Part shown: in pieces, positions 1 through 9,221 of the stretch
Numbering within the stretch: position 1 is the stretch's first letter
Layout of the letters: each line of letters starts with the position of its first letter
Origin: Candidatus Thiodiazotropha endoloripes
GTDB lineage: Bacteria > Pseudomonadota > Gammaproteobacteria > Chromatiales > Chromatiaceae
Length of the DNA stretch: 64,000 bases
NCBI RefSeq assembly: GCF_001708965.1
Contig: NZ_LVJW01000003.1
Coordinates: 1,898,989 to 1,962,988 of the forward strand
Direction: 5' to 3'
The notes under the pieces: generated by a model
Database searches by the model: none
What the model was told of the DNA's origin: nothing
The model's input: only the letters and a program-made list of their open reading frames with translations
Position numbers and translations under genes: made by a program

Positions 1-1
1 T

Positions 2-532
2 GCACCAGCTACCGCTGAGACCTCTTCTGAGAAGGGTTCCGATGAAATAAGGGCTGCTGCCCAGTTTCTTTCCCTCTATCGCACTGAGCTTGACTGTGAG
101 AACGTGGGCTATATTCAGACCGGTGAGGCGGACGAACACTTCGCACCAATTTTTTTATCGAGTGATATCGACAGCTCAAGGTCTCTCTCCCGCAAAGAGC
201 TGCAGAACAATCCCTACGCACCGAATCGTTCATTACTTGGCGTCTCATTTTCCAAAATGGACCGCAACGCCGATGGATCAGCCACACCGGATGAACTGCG
301 TCAGTACCTGAATAATTCAGTCAGCCTGATCGACAGCAATGCCGACGGTGACGTCTATCCGGTTGAATACGAACACGCACTGAAGACCGGCAGGGTACTC
401 AAGGGCGCCGTTACGCCCGCTCCCCCCAAGAAGAAGAAAGCCGATTTCATACCGCCATGGGTGAGGCACCTGAAGGCCATCAATCACCGCGTTGCAAAAT
501 CCCCAAAAGCACCGACTGAGGAACAGCAATAG
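2..532 (+). CDS. EF-hand calcium-binding protein (5' end outside window)
   Basis: The frame is open from the left edge, so the start of this gene lies outside the window; an internal GTG at 104 is not needed as a start. Three EF-hand loops are visible, beginning with Asp at about 164, 260 and 332, each with the D-x-D/N-x-D/S-G/S spacing and an acidic residue at loop position 12 (for example DRNADGSATPDE). The C-terminus is Lys/Pro-rich and ends in Glu-Gln residues. EF-hand proteins of this type bind Ca2+ and are often periplasmic or secreted, but no signal peptide can be judged here. Partner and function are unknown. It is followed by 452 bases without a gene. Confidence 0.75.
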   Translation, partial: APATAETSSEKGSDEIRAAAQFLSLYRTELDCENVGYIQTGEADEHFAPIFLSSDIDSSRSLSRKELQNNPYAPNRSLLGVSFSKMDRNADGSATPDELRQYLNNSVSLIDSNADGDVYPVEYEHALKTGRVLKGAVTPAPPKKKKADFIPPWVRHLKAINHRVAKSPKAPTEEQQ

Positions 533-984
533 CCCCCCCTGCAGCACCCCTCTTTATCACCCTGTTTTGGTGATCCCATGCCTGCTTCCGTTGCCTACAC
601 TTGTTAAAAAACTCACGGCTGTCCCGGTAATTTTAATCGAAAGGATGCTCACTGGCTGATTTCCATCAGTTTTTTACCAGCCGATTGAGATTTGTGATGT
701 AAATAGAGATATCCAGTCAGAGGATGAAGATCAGAACAAGCACCGCTCATCAGCGTGCTAAACAGATGGAGAGAGTAACTCTCCTGTTCCAACGAAGGAG
801 AGGGGCTTTCCTGATATCGCCTTGGTTGATTTTAAGTTAACGGAACAGCAGTGAAGATATTTGAAAAAAACAAGGGCCCGAAGGCCCTTGTTATGACTGT
901 TTCAGCTACACCAGCACACTACGCTGTGTTCGATCACTGATTCAGTTATTTTTAGCTCTTGTTCTTGATAGTCACTTAATCCTA
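533..984. other. Intergenic stretch without a recognised gene
   Basis: This stretch separates the EF-hand gene from a convergent minus-strand gene. It holds a weak 6-bp stem (arms 556-561 and 569-574) with no following T-run, which is a poor terminator, and a strong terminator for the minus-strand gene (listed separately). I see no convincing reading frame or RNA gene. Confidence 0.6.
864..892 (-). terminator. Rho-independent terminator of the PHP-domain gene
   Basis: A perfect 10-bp stem (arms 869-878 and 883-892) closes a TTCG tetraloop when read on the minus strand and is followed by a run of seven T. It lies about 90 bases past the stop codon of the gene at 985-3051. Confidence 0.85.
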
Positions 985-3051
985 CTATCTCGAAGCAAGC
1001 TTGTTCTCGTCGTCATCATCCTCATCATCATCGTCGTCATCCTTGGCGCCACCCTCGACCTCGATAAAGATCGGGTTGGTGGTGAAATTGAGGTTGGCCC
1101 AGGCTTCCAGGTCCTTGGTCAGCCTGCCCTCTACGTGAGGTGGGCAGTCAGGATCATCACAAGCGATGTTGTCGTTGAGGAAATCCGGCAGCGGGTTACC
1201 ATCCATGTCACGTACATTCGGCGTACCTGCCGGGATATTGGTGCCACGGGCACGGATGTAGCTGTCTTCCTCTGCACGGAACTTGTAGGTCGCCTTGATC
1301 TTGCTCTTGTCAGCTTCGTAGGTGAAGTTCTTGGCGATGACAGTGGTTTCCGGTGCAAGGGGATTGAAGTACTCCTCATCGGCCGGTGTGAACTGCTTGC
1401 CTACAACACCTGTAATGAAGTCGACGTGACGCAGACTGGGCTTGTTGACCGGCTCATGGATGCCGACCTGCAGCAGTGACGGATTGTCAAACTTGTAGGG
1501 ACTGTTGTTGGCACCCTTTGGATCCGTGGCTACCAGTTTGACGGTGACCTTCTGACCCGCGCGGACATTCAGGGTTTCACCCATGGTGGCACAGTTATGT
1601 TTGCTGGTGCAGGCTTCGAATTTGAAACCTTTACCGCTGATCAACTGACCCTGCACGGAGAAGGAGTTACCACTACGCAGGCTGTTGATGATGTCGACCG
1701 CAGGATCGTCACCATAGTCTTCGACGTAAGCGAAGATCTCCTGGAACTCACCGGGCCAGAAATCGTTGTCGGCTTCGAAGTCCAGTGGTCCGAAGGAACC
1801 ACGTGAATGCCAGTCAGAGGAAGCGAAGTACCAGAAACGACGACCTTCGGAGAGCATCGCATCCCACATGGTGCGAACACCAGGGCGGCACAGGGTAACC
1901 TTGTTGATGTCACCGCTGTACATGGCCAGCTCTTCAGCCGGGTAATAGGAATTGTAGAGTTCGTCGTAGTCAGCCTGGGTGATCGGTTCGCCATCAAAGT
2001 TCTCACCCGGCTTGGCTGCTTCAGCACCACCGTAACAGCCTACACCGTTGAAGGTGAAGAGACCTGCGGTCGGACGGCCGGCATGGTAGCTGCCGCGATT
2101 CGCCTGGGCCTGGTGACCCGGCTCGGATTCAAAGCCGAAAGCAACTTCAGGTGCGACGGTGTTCCAGTCACGGAAGTGTTCAACGTTGAAACCTTCATCG
2201 TCGTCTTCGATGAAAGCACCCTGACGCTCAACGTGGGCACCCACTGAGAAGCTCTCACCCGGGTAGTTTTCCGCCATCCACAAAACACCGGCGGTGGATT
2301 TTACATGCTCACCACGATCGTCGATGTTGACACCGTCAACCAGGGTGCTGTTGTAGTCTGCAACGCCCTCTTCCGGACGACCGGCGAACAGTGCCTTGAT
2401 CTTCTCGTTGGCTTCATCGGACAGCTCGCAGGTCCAGCCCTGGCCGCCACCCTGAGAGGTGTCGTCCGAGTTACGTGCGAAACAGTATTCGAACTGGGCG
2501 ATAGCGTCGGAGTTCGGTACGTCCGCGTAGTTACCGGCAGAGATCGAGTTGGAGGAGTGCTCATGACCTGGAACAACCCACTCCAGACCCAGGAAGGCTT
2601 CCTTGTCTTCATTGCCGGGCAGTTCGCGGGCAGTGACGATTGACGGAAGGTTGTACTCCTGCAGGGACTGCCAACGCCACATGCGTTCAACAGTGTCGTA
2701 ACCACGGGTGGAACTGTTGTAGTCACCCTTGATTGCAGCAGAGTCGGTACCCGGACCGTCACCAATGGTGTTGGCCCACAGACCTGGGTGGGTAGGTCCA
2801 CTACGGTCGGCCTGGTAGAGGAAGTCGGATACACGACAGTCACGGGTTCCGGAACCGGAGTGACCGACGTGAATGAACCAATCCAGATAGCTCAAGGATT
2901 TTTCGGTTAACACTTCGACGTTGGTGGAACCGTCGGAGCAGGTCGTATGGTTATGGAAGTCACCAGACAGGTACTGACCAGCGCTAGCCGAACCTGCTGT
3001 GGTGCCAGCCAATGCCGCTGCAAGCGCTGCAGACATTACACTAGGTTTCAT
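985..3051 (-). CDS. Secreted PHP-domain metallohydrolase (CehA/McbA-like)
   Basis: The protein has 688 aa with a signal peptide (residues 1 to about 24, Ala-rich, cut near SASA-GQ). A PHP-type metal site follows at once: DFHNHTTCSDG, then a second His region (FIHVGHS) and a late SDWHSRG motif. The PHP fold uses a two- or three-metal centre to hydrolyse phosphoesters or related bonds; the substrate is unknown. The last ~20 residues are an almost pure Asp/Glu stretch, encoded by GAT/GAC repeats, which could bind cations. The ATG start has a GGAG ribosome site about nine bases upstream. The gene is divergent from the PPIase/HupE genes at 3390-6559, and I infer a shared role. A DUF3604-type assignment is a close alternative. 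Confidence 0.7.
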   Translation of the reverse strand: MKPSVMSAALAAALAGTTAGSASAGQYLSGDFHNHTTCSDGSTNVEVLTEKSLSYLDWFIHVGHSGSGTRDCRVSDFLYQADRSGPTHPGLWANTIGDGPGTDSAAIKGDYNSSTRGYDTVERMWRWQSLQEYNLPSIVTARELPGNEDKEAFLGLEWVVPGHEHSSNSISAGNYADVPNSDAIAQFEYCFARNSDDTSQGGGQGWTCELSDEANEKIKALFAGRPEEGVADYNSTLVDGVNIDDRGEHVKSTAGVLWMAENYPGESFSVGAHVERQGAFIEDDDEGFNVEHFRDWNTVAPEVAFGFESEPGHQAQANRGSYHAGRPTAGLFTFNGVGCYGGAEAAKPGENFDGEPITQADYDELYNSYYPAEELAMYSGDINKVTLCRPGVRTMWDAMLSEGRRFWYFASSDWHSRGSFGPLDFEADNDFWPGEFQEIFAYVEDYGDDPAVDIINSLRSGNSFSVQGQLISGKGFKFEACTSKHNCATMGETLNVRAGQKVTVKLVATDPKGANNSPYKFDNPSLLQVGIHEPVNKPSLRHVDFITGVVGKQFTPADEEYFNPLAPETTVIAKNFTYEADKSKIKATYKFRAEEDSYIRARGTNIPAGTPNVRDMDGNPLPDFLNDNIACDDPDCPPHVEGRLTKDLEAWANLNFTTNPIFIEVEGGAKDDDDDDEDDDDENKLASR

Positions 3052-3389
3052 TATATTTCTCCAAATTAGAACAACTTGTTTGTTTAGCTAAACAACGAAA
3101 AAATCCTACCCAGGCCATTCCATTAGCGGAGTAGGTTGATAGTTAATATCTGGGAAATGAGGCTTCCTGAATTCCTAGGCGGAAGCTTGCGGATACTTAA
3201 CCAGTTCTATGTAACACTGCTATTATTTCTACATGACAGATTTATCAATTTTGGATGACTTAACGAGTAAACTCTTATCTTCTTAAATAAATATGTAAGC
3301 AGGTTGACAGAGTCCGCGCTTGGAATTAATCAAAACGTAACATTGCATGTTTACATTATGCAGTCCGTCTCTCTCTCCGGTTTACATTT
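3052..3389. promoter_or_regulatory. Divergent promoter region
   Basis: This AT-rich gap lies between divergent genes and must hold promoters for both. A TTGACA hexamer at 3304-3309 is a visible -35 candidate for the plus-strand genes, but the -10 at normal spacing is weak. No gene is seen. Confidence 0.35.
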
Positions 3390-4319
3390 ATGCATACTTC
3401 CAACCGCTGGTTGACACTGCTGCGCGAACCCCTGCTCCAGTTCCTGATGATCGGTGCTGTGCTGTTCGCGGCGGATCACTTCCTGACCCTGCAGCGGGAC
3501 GATCCACAACAGATATTCGTCGATGCTGACCGGATAGCCTGGCTGGTGGAGGTCTTCCAACAGGGACAGGGCCGGCTTCCGGAATCCGAGGAGATCGACA
3601 ATCTGATCATCAAGTGGAGCCAGAATGAGATCTTCTACCGCGAAGCCAAAGCCATGGGACTTGATCAGGGCGACGAGATGATGCGCAGCCGACTGATCCT
3701 CAAAATGCGCAACATCCTCTTCAACCGAGTGGTGAAGGAGACACCTGGCGACGACGAGTTGCTCAAATGGTTTGAGCTCAATCGTGAAAAGTATGATGTC
3801 CCGCCCCGCTACACCTTCGAGCAGTTCCCTCTGACAGAGATTCAAAGTGAAGCGGAGGCCAGACGGTTCGCAGTAGATCTGGCCGACAAACCGGTACCGG
3901 AGCATTTTGCGTCGAACAAGCGCAGTTACCCACGACGCCCGGCGAGCAACATCCAGTCGCTGTTCGGTGACACGGGCCGTGACGTCCTGGTGGCTGCACC
4001 GATTGGACGCTGGTTGGCGGTTGAGTCAACCAAGGGCTGGCATCTTGCCCGGGTGACAGAACAGCACCCATCGATCCCGGCCGAATTCGATGCGGTCAAA
4101 ATCCGGGTCAGCAAAGAGTTCCAGGAAGTGGCAGCGGATCTGCAACTGATGGAGATGTCCACCGAGATTGCCGAAAAATACCAGTTGCATCGTGATTTCG
4201 ACGAGGCCGAGCTTGAAAAGATACTCGCCGATGCCCGGGATTTTGTACCCGCGCAGACCACCGCCGACAGCCGCACCCTGAAAGCACGCGCCGGCGCTTC
4301 GAAGGAACAGCTCAACTGA
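3390..4319 (+). CDS. Membrane-anchored peptidyl-prolyl cis-trans isomerase-like protein
   Basis: The protein has 309 aa. One N-terminal membrane segment (about residues 16-32) is followed by a SurA/PpiD-like chaperone region (about 40-130, helical, charged) and a diverged parvulin-type region (about 130-240). It would face the periplasm and help fold or deliver exported proteins. The parvulin part is short and poorly conserved, so enzymatic activity is uncertain. No strong ribosome site precedes the ATG. It ends seven bases before the HupE/UreJ gene at 4327 and looks like the first gene of the operon. Family assignment is from overall pattern, so moderate confidence. Confidence 0.65.
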   Translation: MHTSNRWLTLLREPLLQFLMIGAVLFAADHFLTLQRDDPQQIFVDADRIAWLVEVFQQGQGRLPESEEIDNLIIKWSQNEIFYREAKAMGLDQGDEMMRSRLILKMRNILFNRVVKETPGDDELLKWFELNREKYDVPPRYTFEQFPLTEIQSEAEARRFAVDLADKPVPEHFASNKRSYPRRPASNIQSLFGDTGRDVLVAAPIGRWLAVESTKGWHLARVTEQHPSIPAEFDAVKIRVSKEFQEVAADLQLMEMSTEIAEKYQLHRDFDEAELEKILADARDFVPAQTTADSRTLKARAGASKEQLN

Positions 4320-4326
4320 GCGTGTC

Positions 4327-5310
4327 ATGATCGGACTTCTGCGCAACTTCTCACCTGCCTGGCTGGCCATACTCTGCCTGACGCTGATCGGCACAGTGAC
4401 CCTCCCCAGCGCCCTGGCCCATGAGACACCGGTGGCATCACTGGATATCCGTGAGGGTCGTAATGGTGTCCAGTGGCTTGAGTGGACCTACTACTCCGCC
4501 CGCTCCGACAAACCTCCCACAGTGCAATGGCCCGACCACTGCACGGAAGACTATCCGCAACTGGAGTGTGGCGAAGCTGGGCTGGTGGGTCTGGTGACCA
4601 TGCCACAGATCGGCGACCAGTACTCGGCTGCTGTGGTCAAGGTCAAACCGCGTGAGGGCAGGATGCACACCTACACCCTGACCGGTGCCAACCGCAGCCT
4701 GATGCTCACCGTCGATGGCAAGCTGCCCTGGCACTCCATCGCCGCCTCCTACATTCCGTTGGGTATCGAGCACATCATGCTGGGCATCGATCATCTGCTG
4801 TTCGTGCTCGGTCTGATCGTGCTGGTCAGCACCACCCCAATGCTGATCAAGACCATTACCTCGTTCACCGTCGCCCACAGCATCACCCTGGCTGCCGCCA
4901 CCCTCGGTTGGGTCGGCGTTCCGGAAGGACCGGTCAATGCGGCCATCGCACTGAGTATCGTGGTACTCGCAGTGGAGGTGCTGCGCCATCGGGAAGGCAA
5001 GCCCAGCCTGAGTGCCAAGCTGCCCTGGCTGATCGCTTTCGGTTTCGGTCTGCTGCACGGCTTCGGTTTCGCGGGAGCGATGAACAACGTCGGTCTCGAC
5101 CCGGAGAGTCTGCCGATCGCCCTGCTGTTCTTCAACATCGGTGTGGAGATCGGTCAGCTGGCGTTCGTGTTTCTGATCCTTGGGCTCAATCACGCACACC
5201 GCCGGCTGGAAGCGATACCACCAGTCTGGAGTGCAACCACAGCCATTTATGCCGTCGGCGGAATCGCGAGCTACTGGTTTCTGGTGCGCACTGCAGCGTT
5301 GGCAATATGA
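4327..5310 (+). CDS. HupE/UreJ-type membrane protein, long form
   Basis: The protein has 327 aa with a signal peptide (cleaved near ALA-HE), a soluble extracytoplasmic domain of roughly 120 residues and then about six membrane helices. The membrane part carries the HupE/UreJ_2 signature GIEHIMLGIDHLLF, a second His motif (FTVAHSITL) and LLHGFGFAG. Members of the wider family move Ni2+ or Co2+ for hydrogenase or urease, but neither enzyme is encoded here, so the metal is open. The mature protein begins with His, as in family members thought to bind metal at the N-terminus. It is followed at once by two further HupE-like genes. Confidence 0.8.
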   Translation: MIGLLRNFSPAWLAILCLTLIGTVTLPSALAHETPVASLDIREGRNGVQWLEWTYYSARSDKPPTVQWPDHCTEDYPQLECGEAGLVGLVTMPQIGDQYSAAVVKVKPREGRMHTYTLTGANRSLMLTVDGKLPWHSIAASYIPLGIEHIMLGIDHLLFVLGLIVLVSTTPMLIKTITSFTVAHSITLAAATLGWVGVPEGPVNAAIALSIVVLAVEVLRHREGKPSLSAKLPWLIAFGFGLLHGFGFAGAMNNVGLDPESLPIALLFFNIGVEIGQLAFVFLILGLNHAHRRLEAIPPVWSATTAIYAVGGIASYWFLVRTAALAI

Positions 5311-5327
5311 CTATTTCGGAGAATTTC

Positions 5328-5939
5328 ATGCTCGAATCAACATCCCGCCCGATAGCCAGACTGATGATCCTGCTTGTGTTGTCCAGCTGGTCTGCTGTAT
5401 CCATGGCACATGCCGAAGTGGGGGTTGCCGGGGGTCTGCTCAGTGGCCTGATGCACCCGATCTACGGACCCGACCACCTGCTGGCGATGGTTGCCGTCGG
5501 TCTCTGGGGCGCACAACTGGGTACGCCGGCGATCTACCTGCTACCCATCACCTTTCCGGTTGTCATGGCGTTGGGCGGTCTGCTGGGTGTCGCCGGAATG
5601 CCGCTGCCTTTCATCGAAGTGGGCATCGCGCTATCGGCCCTGGCACTGGGAGCCATGGTGGCAGCGAATCTGCGGCCACCGCTGTGGATCGCGGCCGCCC
5701 TGGTCGGCCTGTTCGCCATATTTCACGGCCACGCCCACGGCACTGAGATGCCTGACGCGGCCAACCCCCTGGCCTATGGCATCGGCTTTATCATTTCCAC
5801 CGGCCTGCTCCACCTGACCGGTATCCTGATCGGTCTTATGATCCGCTGGCCGATCGGTGCCCTGGCGATCCGCGTCTGCGGCGCCGTCATTTCCGGTTTC
5901 GGCCTCTTCTTCATGGCCTCGAGCACCGGCCTGGCCTGA
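5328..5939 (+). CDS. HupE/UreJ family metal permease-like protein
   Basis: The protein has 203 aa: a signal peptide (cleaved near SMA-HAE), then six or so membrane helices. It has the full HupE signature HPIYGPDHLLAM and a second conserved block FHGHAHGTEMP, both His-rich and membrane-embedded, as expected for nickel/cobalt permeases of this family. The ATG at 5328 is chosen because a GGAG site sits five bases upstream; the reading frame is open further back but has no such site. The stop overlaps the next start (TGATG), suggesting translational coupling. Confidence 0.85.
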   Translation: MLESTSRPIARLMILLVLSSWSAVSMAHAEVGVAGGLLSGLMHPIYGPDHLLAMVAVGLWGAQLGTPAIYLLPITFPVVMALGGLLGVAGMPLPFIEVGIALSALALGAMVAANLRPPLWIAAALVGLFAIFHGHAHGTEMPDAANPLAYGIGFIISTGLLHLTGILIGLMIRWPIGALAIRVCGAVISGFGLFFMASSTGLA

Positions 5940-6559
5940 TGAGCAGAATCAACACCCTGCTGAGATCGGGGCTCCCGCTGCTGGTGTTGCTCGTCCCGGA
6001 GTCAGCTCATGCCCACCTGGTGTCAACCCGTTTCGGGGAGTTCTACAGCGGGCTGCTGCATCCGCTGACCACACTGGTACACCTGGTGCCCTGGCTGGCC
6101 CTTGCCATGTTCGCCTCGATGCAGGGCAAGGCTTTTGCGCGCCGATCCCTGCCGCTCTTCCCCCTGGCTGTCGCTTTCGGGGTGCTGCTCGGTATCAGCT
6201 TCGGTGGTTTGCAGAGCTTGCTGATACCGAACATTCTCTCCTTCGTGGTACTGGGTGGACTGGTGGCACTCTCCTACCCGCTCCCCCGGGCTGTGGGACT
6301 CACCGCGGTGGTGCTGTTCGCCATCAGTCACGGCTATGCGAATGGCGATGTGGATCTGGCCGACGGCAGTCTCACACTCTATGTGGCGGGGGTAACCACC
6401 GCAGCCTATCTGGTTGTGGCGCTGGGTGCCGGAGCGGCCGTTGCCATCAGTGAGCGGGCCGCCTGGGGGCAGATCGCTCTGCGGGCGCTCGGCAGCTGGA
6501 TTCTGGCCGCCGGTCTGATCTACGGGGGATTCGAACTGATGGGCGTCAGCGGTGCCTGA
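5939..6559 (+). CDS. Degenerate HupE/UreJ-like membrane protein
   Basis: The protein has 206 aa with a signal peptide (cleaved near AHA-HLVS) and about six membrane helices. It lines up with the preceding HupE protein, but the key motif HPxxGxDH is changed to HPLTTLVH and the second block is reduced to ISHGYANG, so the canonical metal ligands are partly lost. It may be a structural partner of the intact HupE, or have another substrate. It starts inside the stop codon of the upstream gene and overlaps the downstream start by eight bases, so it belongs to the same transcript. Confidence 0.75.
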   Translation: MSRINTLLRSGLPLLVLLVPESAHAHLVSTRFGEFYSGLLHPLTTLVHLVPWLALAMFASMQGKAFARRSLPLFPLAVAFGVLLGISFGGLQSLLIPNILSFVVLGGLVALSYPLPRAVGLTAVVLFAISHGYANGDVDLADGSLTLYVAGVTTAAYLVVALGAGAAVAISERAAWGQIALRALGSWILAAGLIYGGFELMGVSGA

Positions 6560-9221
6560 TTCCTCGACAGACTCCGCCGCGGTACTGAAATCCGCCGGCA
6601 TCGCAAGCGGGACACTGGCATTCGGTTCAACTGCCATCCCCCTGCTCTATCTGCTGGTACTGCTCTCCGGCTTTGCCGGTCTGGGCTATCAGATCGCCTG
6701 GACCCGTATGCTGTCGGTCTCCCTTGGCCACGAATTCACCGCAGTACTGGCGGTGGTAACGGCCTTTTTCATCGGCCTCTCCCTGGGCGGGCTGATCTTC
6801 AACCGGGTGCTTCGGCAGACCCGCTACCCGCTGCGCTGGTATGTAGCACTGGAGATCACCATCGGCCTCTGGGCGCTGTGTCTGATGCTGTTACTGCCCC
6901 ACTACAACCCGTGGAGCGCCCACCTGATTGGCAGCGAGCCCCATCCACTGTGGCACTGGAGCGTCGCTTTCGGCGCCAGTCTGCTGGTGCTGCTGCCGGC
7001 GACCCTGGCCATGGGCGCGACCCTGCCCGCCGCCCATCGGGTTTCAGTATCCCTGTCGGTCGTGAACCGCGGTATTGCCGGGCTCTATGCTGCGAACACC
7101 GGTGGTGCCCTGTTCGGCACACTGATCGCCACCTACTGGCTGTTGCCGGCGCTTGGCCTCAACCATACACTCCTACTTTTTGCTTCGATCAACCTGGCAA
7201 TCGCGGCCCTGCTCTGGCTGCGTATGCCAAAGAGGCAGGTCCAGCCGATCTCATGGCCTGATGCGGCAACCCCAGGCCGGCGGCTGCTGCTGGTGCTGTT
7301 CCTCACCGGACTGCTGGGACTGGGCTATGAGATCCTCGTGGTGCGGGTACTCGCCCAGGTCCTGGAAGGCACCGTCTACAGCTATGCCGCGGTGCTCGCA
7401 GTCTACCTGCTGGGTACCACCCTGGGCGCAGCCCTATACCACCGGTACAGCCGGAGATCAGGGGATGCAGGCGAGCGCTGGTCGGCTACCGGCCAACGGC
7501 TGCTCGTGGCCGTCTCGTTCCTCTGTCTGACGGGAACCTTGTTGCTGTGGGCCACCGAGTCGATCTACCAAGCTGTTTTCGGCCAACTCGGCCCCGGCAA
7601 CCTGGCCGCCATGCTTGCGGAACTGAGTGTCGCGACGGTGGTGTTCCTGCTACCGACCCTGGCCATGGGGGGGCTGTTCAGCCACCTGGCGCAGCAGGCC
7701 ACCGGGCCTTACGGCCTCGGCGCCGCTCTCGGTGTCAACACCCTGGGTGCCGCACTCGCGCCACTGCTGTTCGGTGTCATACTGCTGCCGTTACTGGGCG
7801 CCCTGGAGACCCTGGTTTTGTTGGCTGTCGGCTACATGATACTGCCCTGGCTGCTGGGTTCAGATCTGACCTATTGGCGCTACAAACTGCCACTGGTCGT
7901 CTGTGCTTGCGCCCTGCTGCTGATACCGGGACCGCTCAGATTCGTCTCCGCACCCTCGGGCAGTGAGATGCTGGCCTACGATGAGGGGGTTATCGCGGCG
8001 GTCGCAGTGATCGAGGAACCGGACCAAAGCCGTCATTTGAAGGTCAACAACCGCTTCACCATGGGTGGTACCGCCAGCCGCTTCTCCGATCACCGGCAGA
8101 CCCACCTGCCCCTGTTGTGGCATGGCGGCGCAGCTCGCAGCGCCCTCTATCTCGGCCTGGGTACGGGTATCACCTTCCAGGCGGCCCAATACTACCCTGA
8201 GCTGCAGGCCACCGGGGTCGAGTTGATCCCGGAGATGCTGACGTTGATGCCACGGTTCGGTGTCGATGTGACGGGGCCCCATTGGCGGAACCCGCCCCGG
8301 GTCATCGCGGCGGACGCGCGACGCTTTGTGGTTGCCGAAGAGACACAGTACGACGTGATCGTCGCCGAGGTCTTCCACCCTTCCCGCGACGGCGCCGGTT
8401 CCCTCTACACGGTTGAGCATTTCAGTGCGATCCGCCAACGACTGGCCACCGATGGCCTGTTCTGCCAGTGGCTACCCCTGTTCCAGCTCGATCTGGATAC
8501 CCTGCGCCTGATCACCCGCAGCTACCTTGAGGTGTTTCCCAATGCTCAGTTGCACCTGGCCCACTACAGTCTGCGTCAACCCCTGCTCTGCCTGCTCGGC
8601 GGTGAAGGCCTGAACGCCTTCAGTGATGACTGGCTGGAGCAGCGTATCCATGACCGGGGCCTGCAGCGGCAGCTGATCGCCAACCGGCTGAACTCCGACT
8701 TTACGCTGTTTGGCGGTTACCTGGCCGGCCCGGAGGCACTGCGGCGATTCACCGCTGATGTACCGTTGAATACCGATGACCACCCCAGGGTGACCTTTCA
8801 GGCCCCCGGTTTTGTCTATGGTGATCCCAAATCCGCTGCGCAGCGCCTGCTCGAGCTGGTGCAATTGACCGCCCCCCATCGCGGCACCCTGCTCGACAAT
8901 CGATCCAACAAGGGGGATTTTGGCCGGCGTCTGCAGGATTACTGGCTTGCCAGGGATGCATTCCTGGCTGCCGGGGTCGGTGTGGCCCCATCAACAGACA
9001 TTCGAAAAATACTGGCGCAGACGCAGCACAAGCTACTGGATGTGGTGCGCCTCTCCAGCGACTTTCTGCCTGCCTATGATCCGCTGCTGAAGATGGCAAC
9101 CGCAGTCCACCGGGTGGATCCGCAAAGCGCCCATAAGCTGCTGTTGGAGCTGGAGCAGGCCAACCCAAAACTACCGGAAGCCCGCCGTCTGCGCCGGCGG
9201 TTATTTGGAGGAGACCCATGA
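6552..9221 (+). CDS. Membrane-fused spermidine-synthase-like protein
   Basis: The protein has 889 aa. The first ~470 residues hold many membrane helices in MFS-like arrangement. From about residue 500 there is an aminopropyltransferase/SAM-binding fold: GLGTGITF (motif I), VELIPEM (acidic residue after strand 2), AADARRF and YTVEHF. The C-terminal ~120 residues are soluble and helical. Such fusions are common, but their products are mostly unknown; classical polyamine synthesis is not implied. The start is a GTG that overlaps the HupE-like gene; no in-frame ATG is found near it, and no clear ribosome site is present. The stop overlaps the following oxygenase gene by four bases. Confidence 0.8.
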   Translation: MPDSSTDSAAVLKSAGIASGTLAFGSTAIPLLYLLVLLSGFAGLGYQIAWTRMLSVSLGHEFTAVLAVVTAFFIGLSLGGLIFNRVLRQTRYPLRWYVALEITIGLWALCLMLLLPHYNPWSAHLIGSEPHPLWHWSVAFGASLLVLLPATLAMGATLPAAHRVSVSLSVVNRGIAGLYAANTGGALFGTLIATYWLLPALGLNHTLLLFASINLAIAALLWLRMPKRQVQPISWPDAATPGRRLLLVLFLTGLLGLGYEILVVRVLAQVLEGTVYSYAAVLAVYLLGTTLGAALYHRYSRRSGDAGERWSATGQRLLVAVSFLCLTGTLLLWATESIYQAVFGQLGPGNLAAMLAELSVATVVFLLPTLAMGGLFSHLAQQATGPYGLGAALGVNTLGAALAPLLFGVILLPLLGALETLVLLAVGYMILPWLLGSDLTYWRYKLPLVVCACALLLIPGPLRFVSAPSGSEMLAYDEGVIAAVAVIEEPDQSRHLKVNNRFTMGGTASRFSDHRQTHLPLLWHGGAARSALYLGLGTGITFQAAQYYPELQATGVELIPEMLTLMPRFGVDVTGPHWRNPPRVIAADARRFVVAEETQYDVIVAEVFHPSRDGAGSLYTVEHFSAIRQRLATDGLFCQWLPLFQLDLDTLRLITRSYLEVFPNAQLHLAHYSLRQPLLCLLGGEGLNAFSDDWLEQRIHDRGLQRQLIANRLNSDFTLFGGYLAGPEALRRFTADVPLNTDDHPRVTFQAPGFVYGDPKSAAQRLLELVQLTAPHRGTLLDNRSNKGDFGRRLQDYWLARDAFLAAGVGVAPSTDIRKILAQTQHKLLDVVRLSSDFLPAYDPLLKMATAVHRVDPQSAHKLLLELEQANPKLPEARRLRRRLFGGDP

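Noticed and set aside
4438..5199. 253-codon minus-strand frame opposite the first HupE-like gene
   Set aside because: High-GC shadow; the plus-strand gene has a signal peptide and family motifs.
4327..6559. HupE/UreJ genes considered as part of a hydrogenase or urease operon
   Set aside because: No structural or maturation genes of either enzyme occur in the window.
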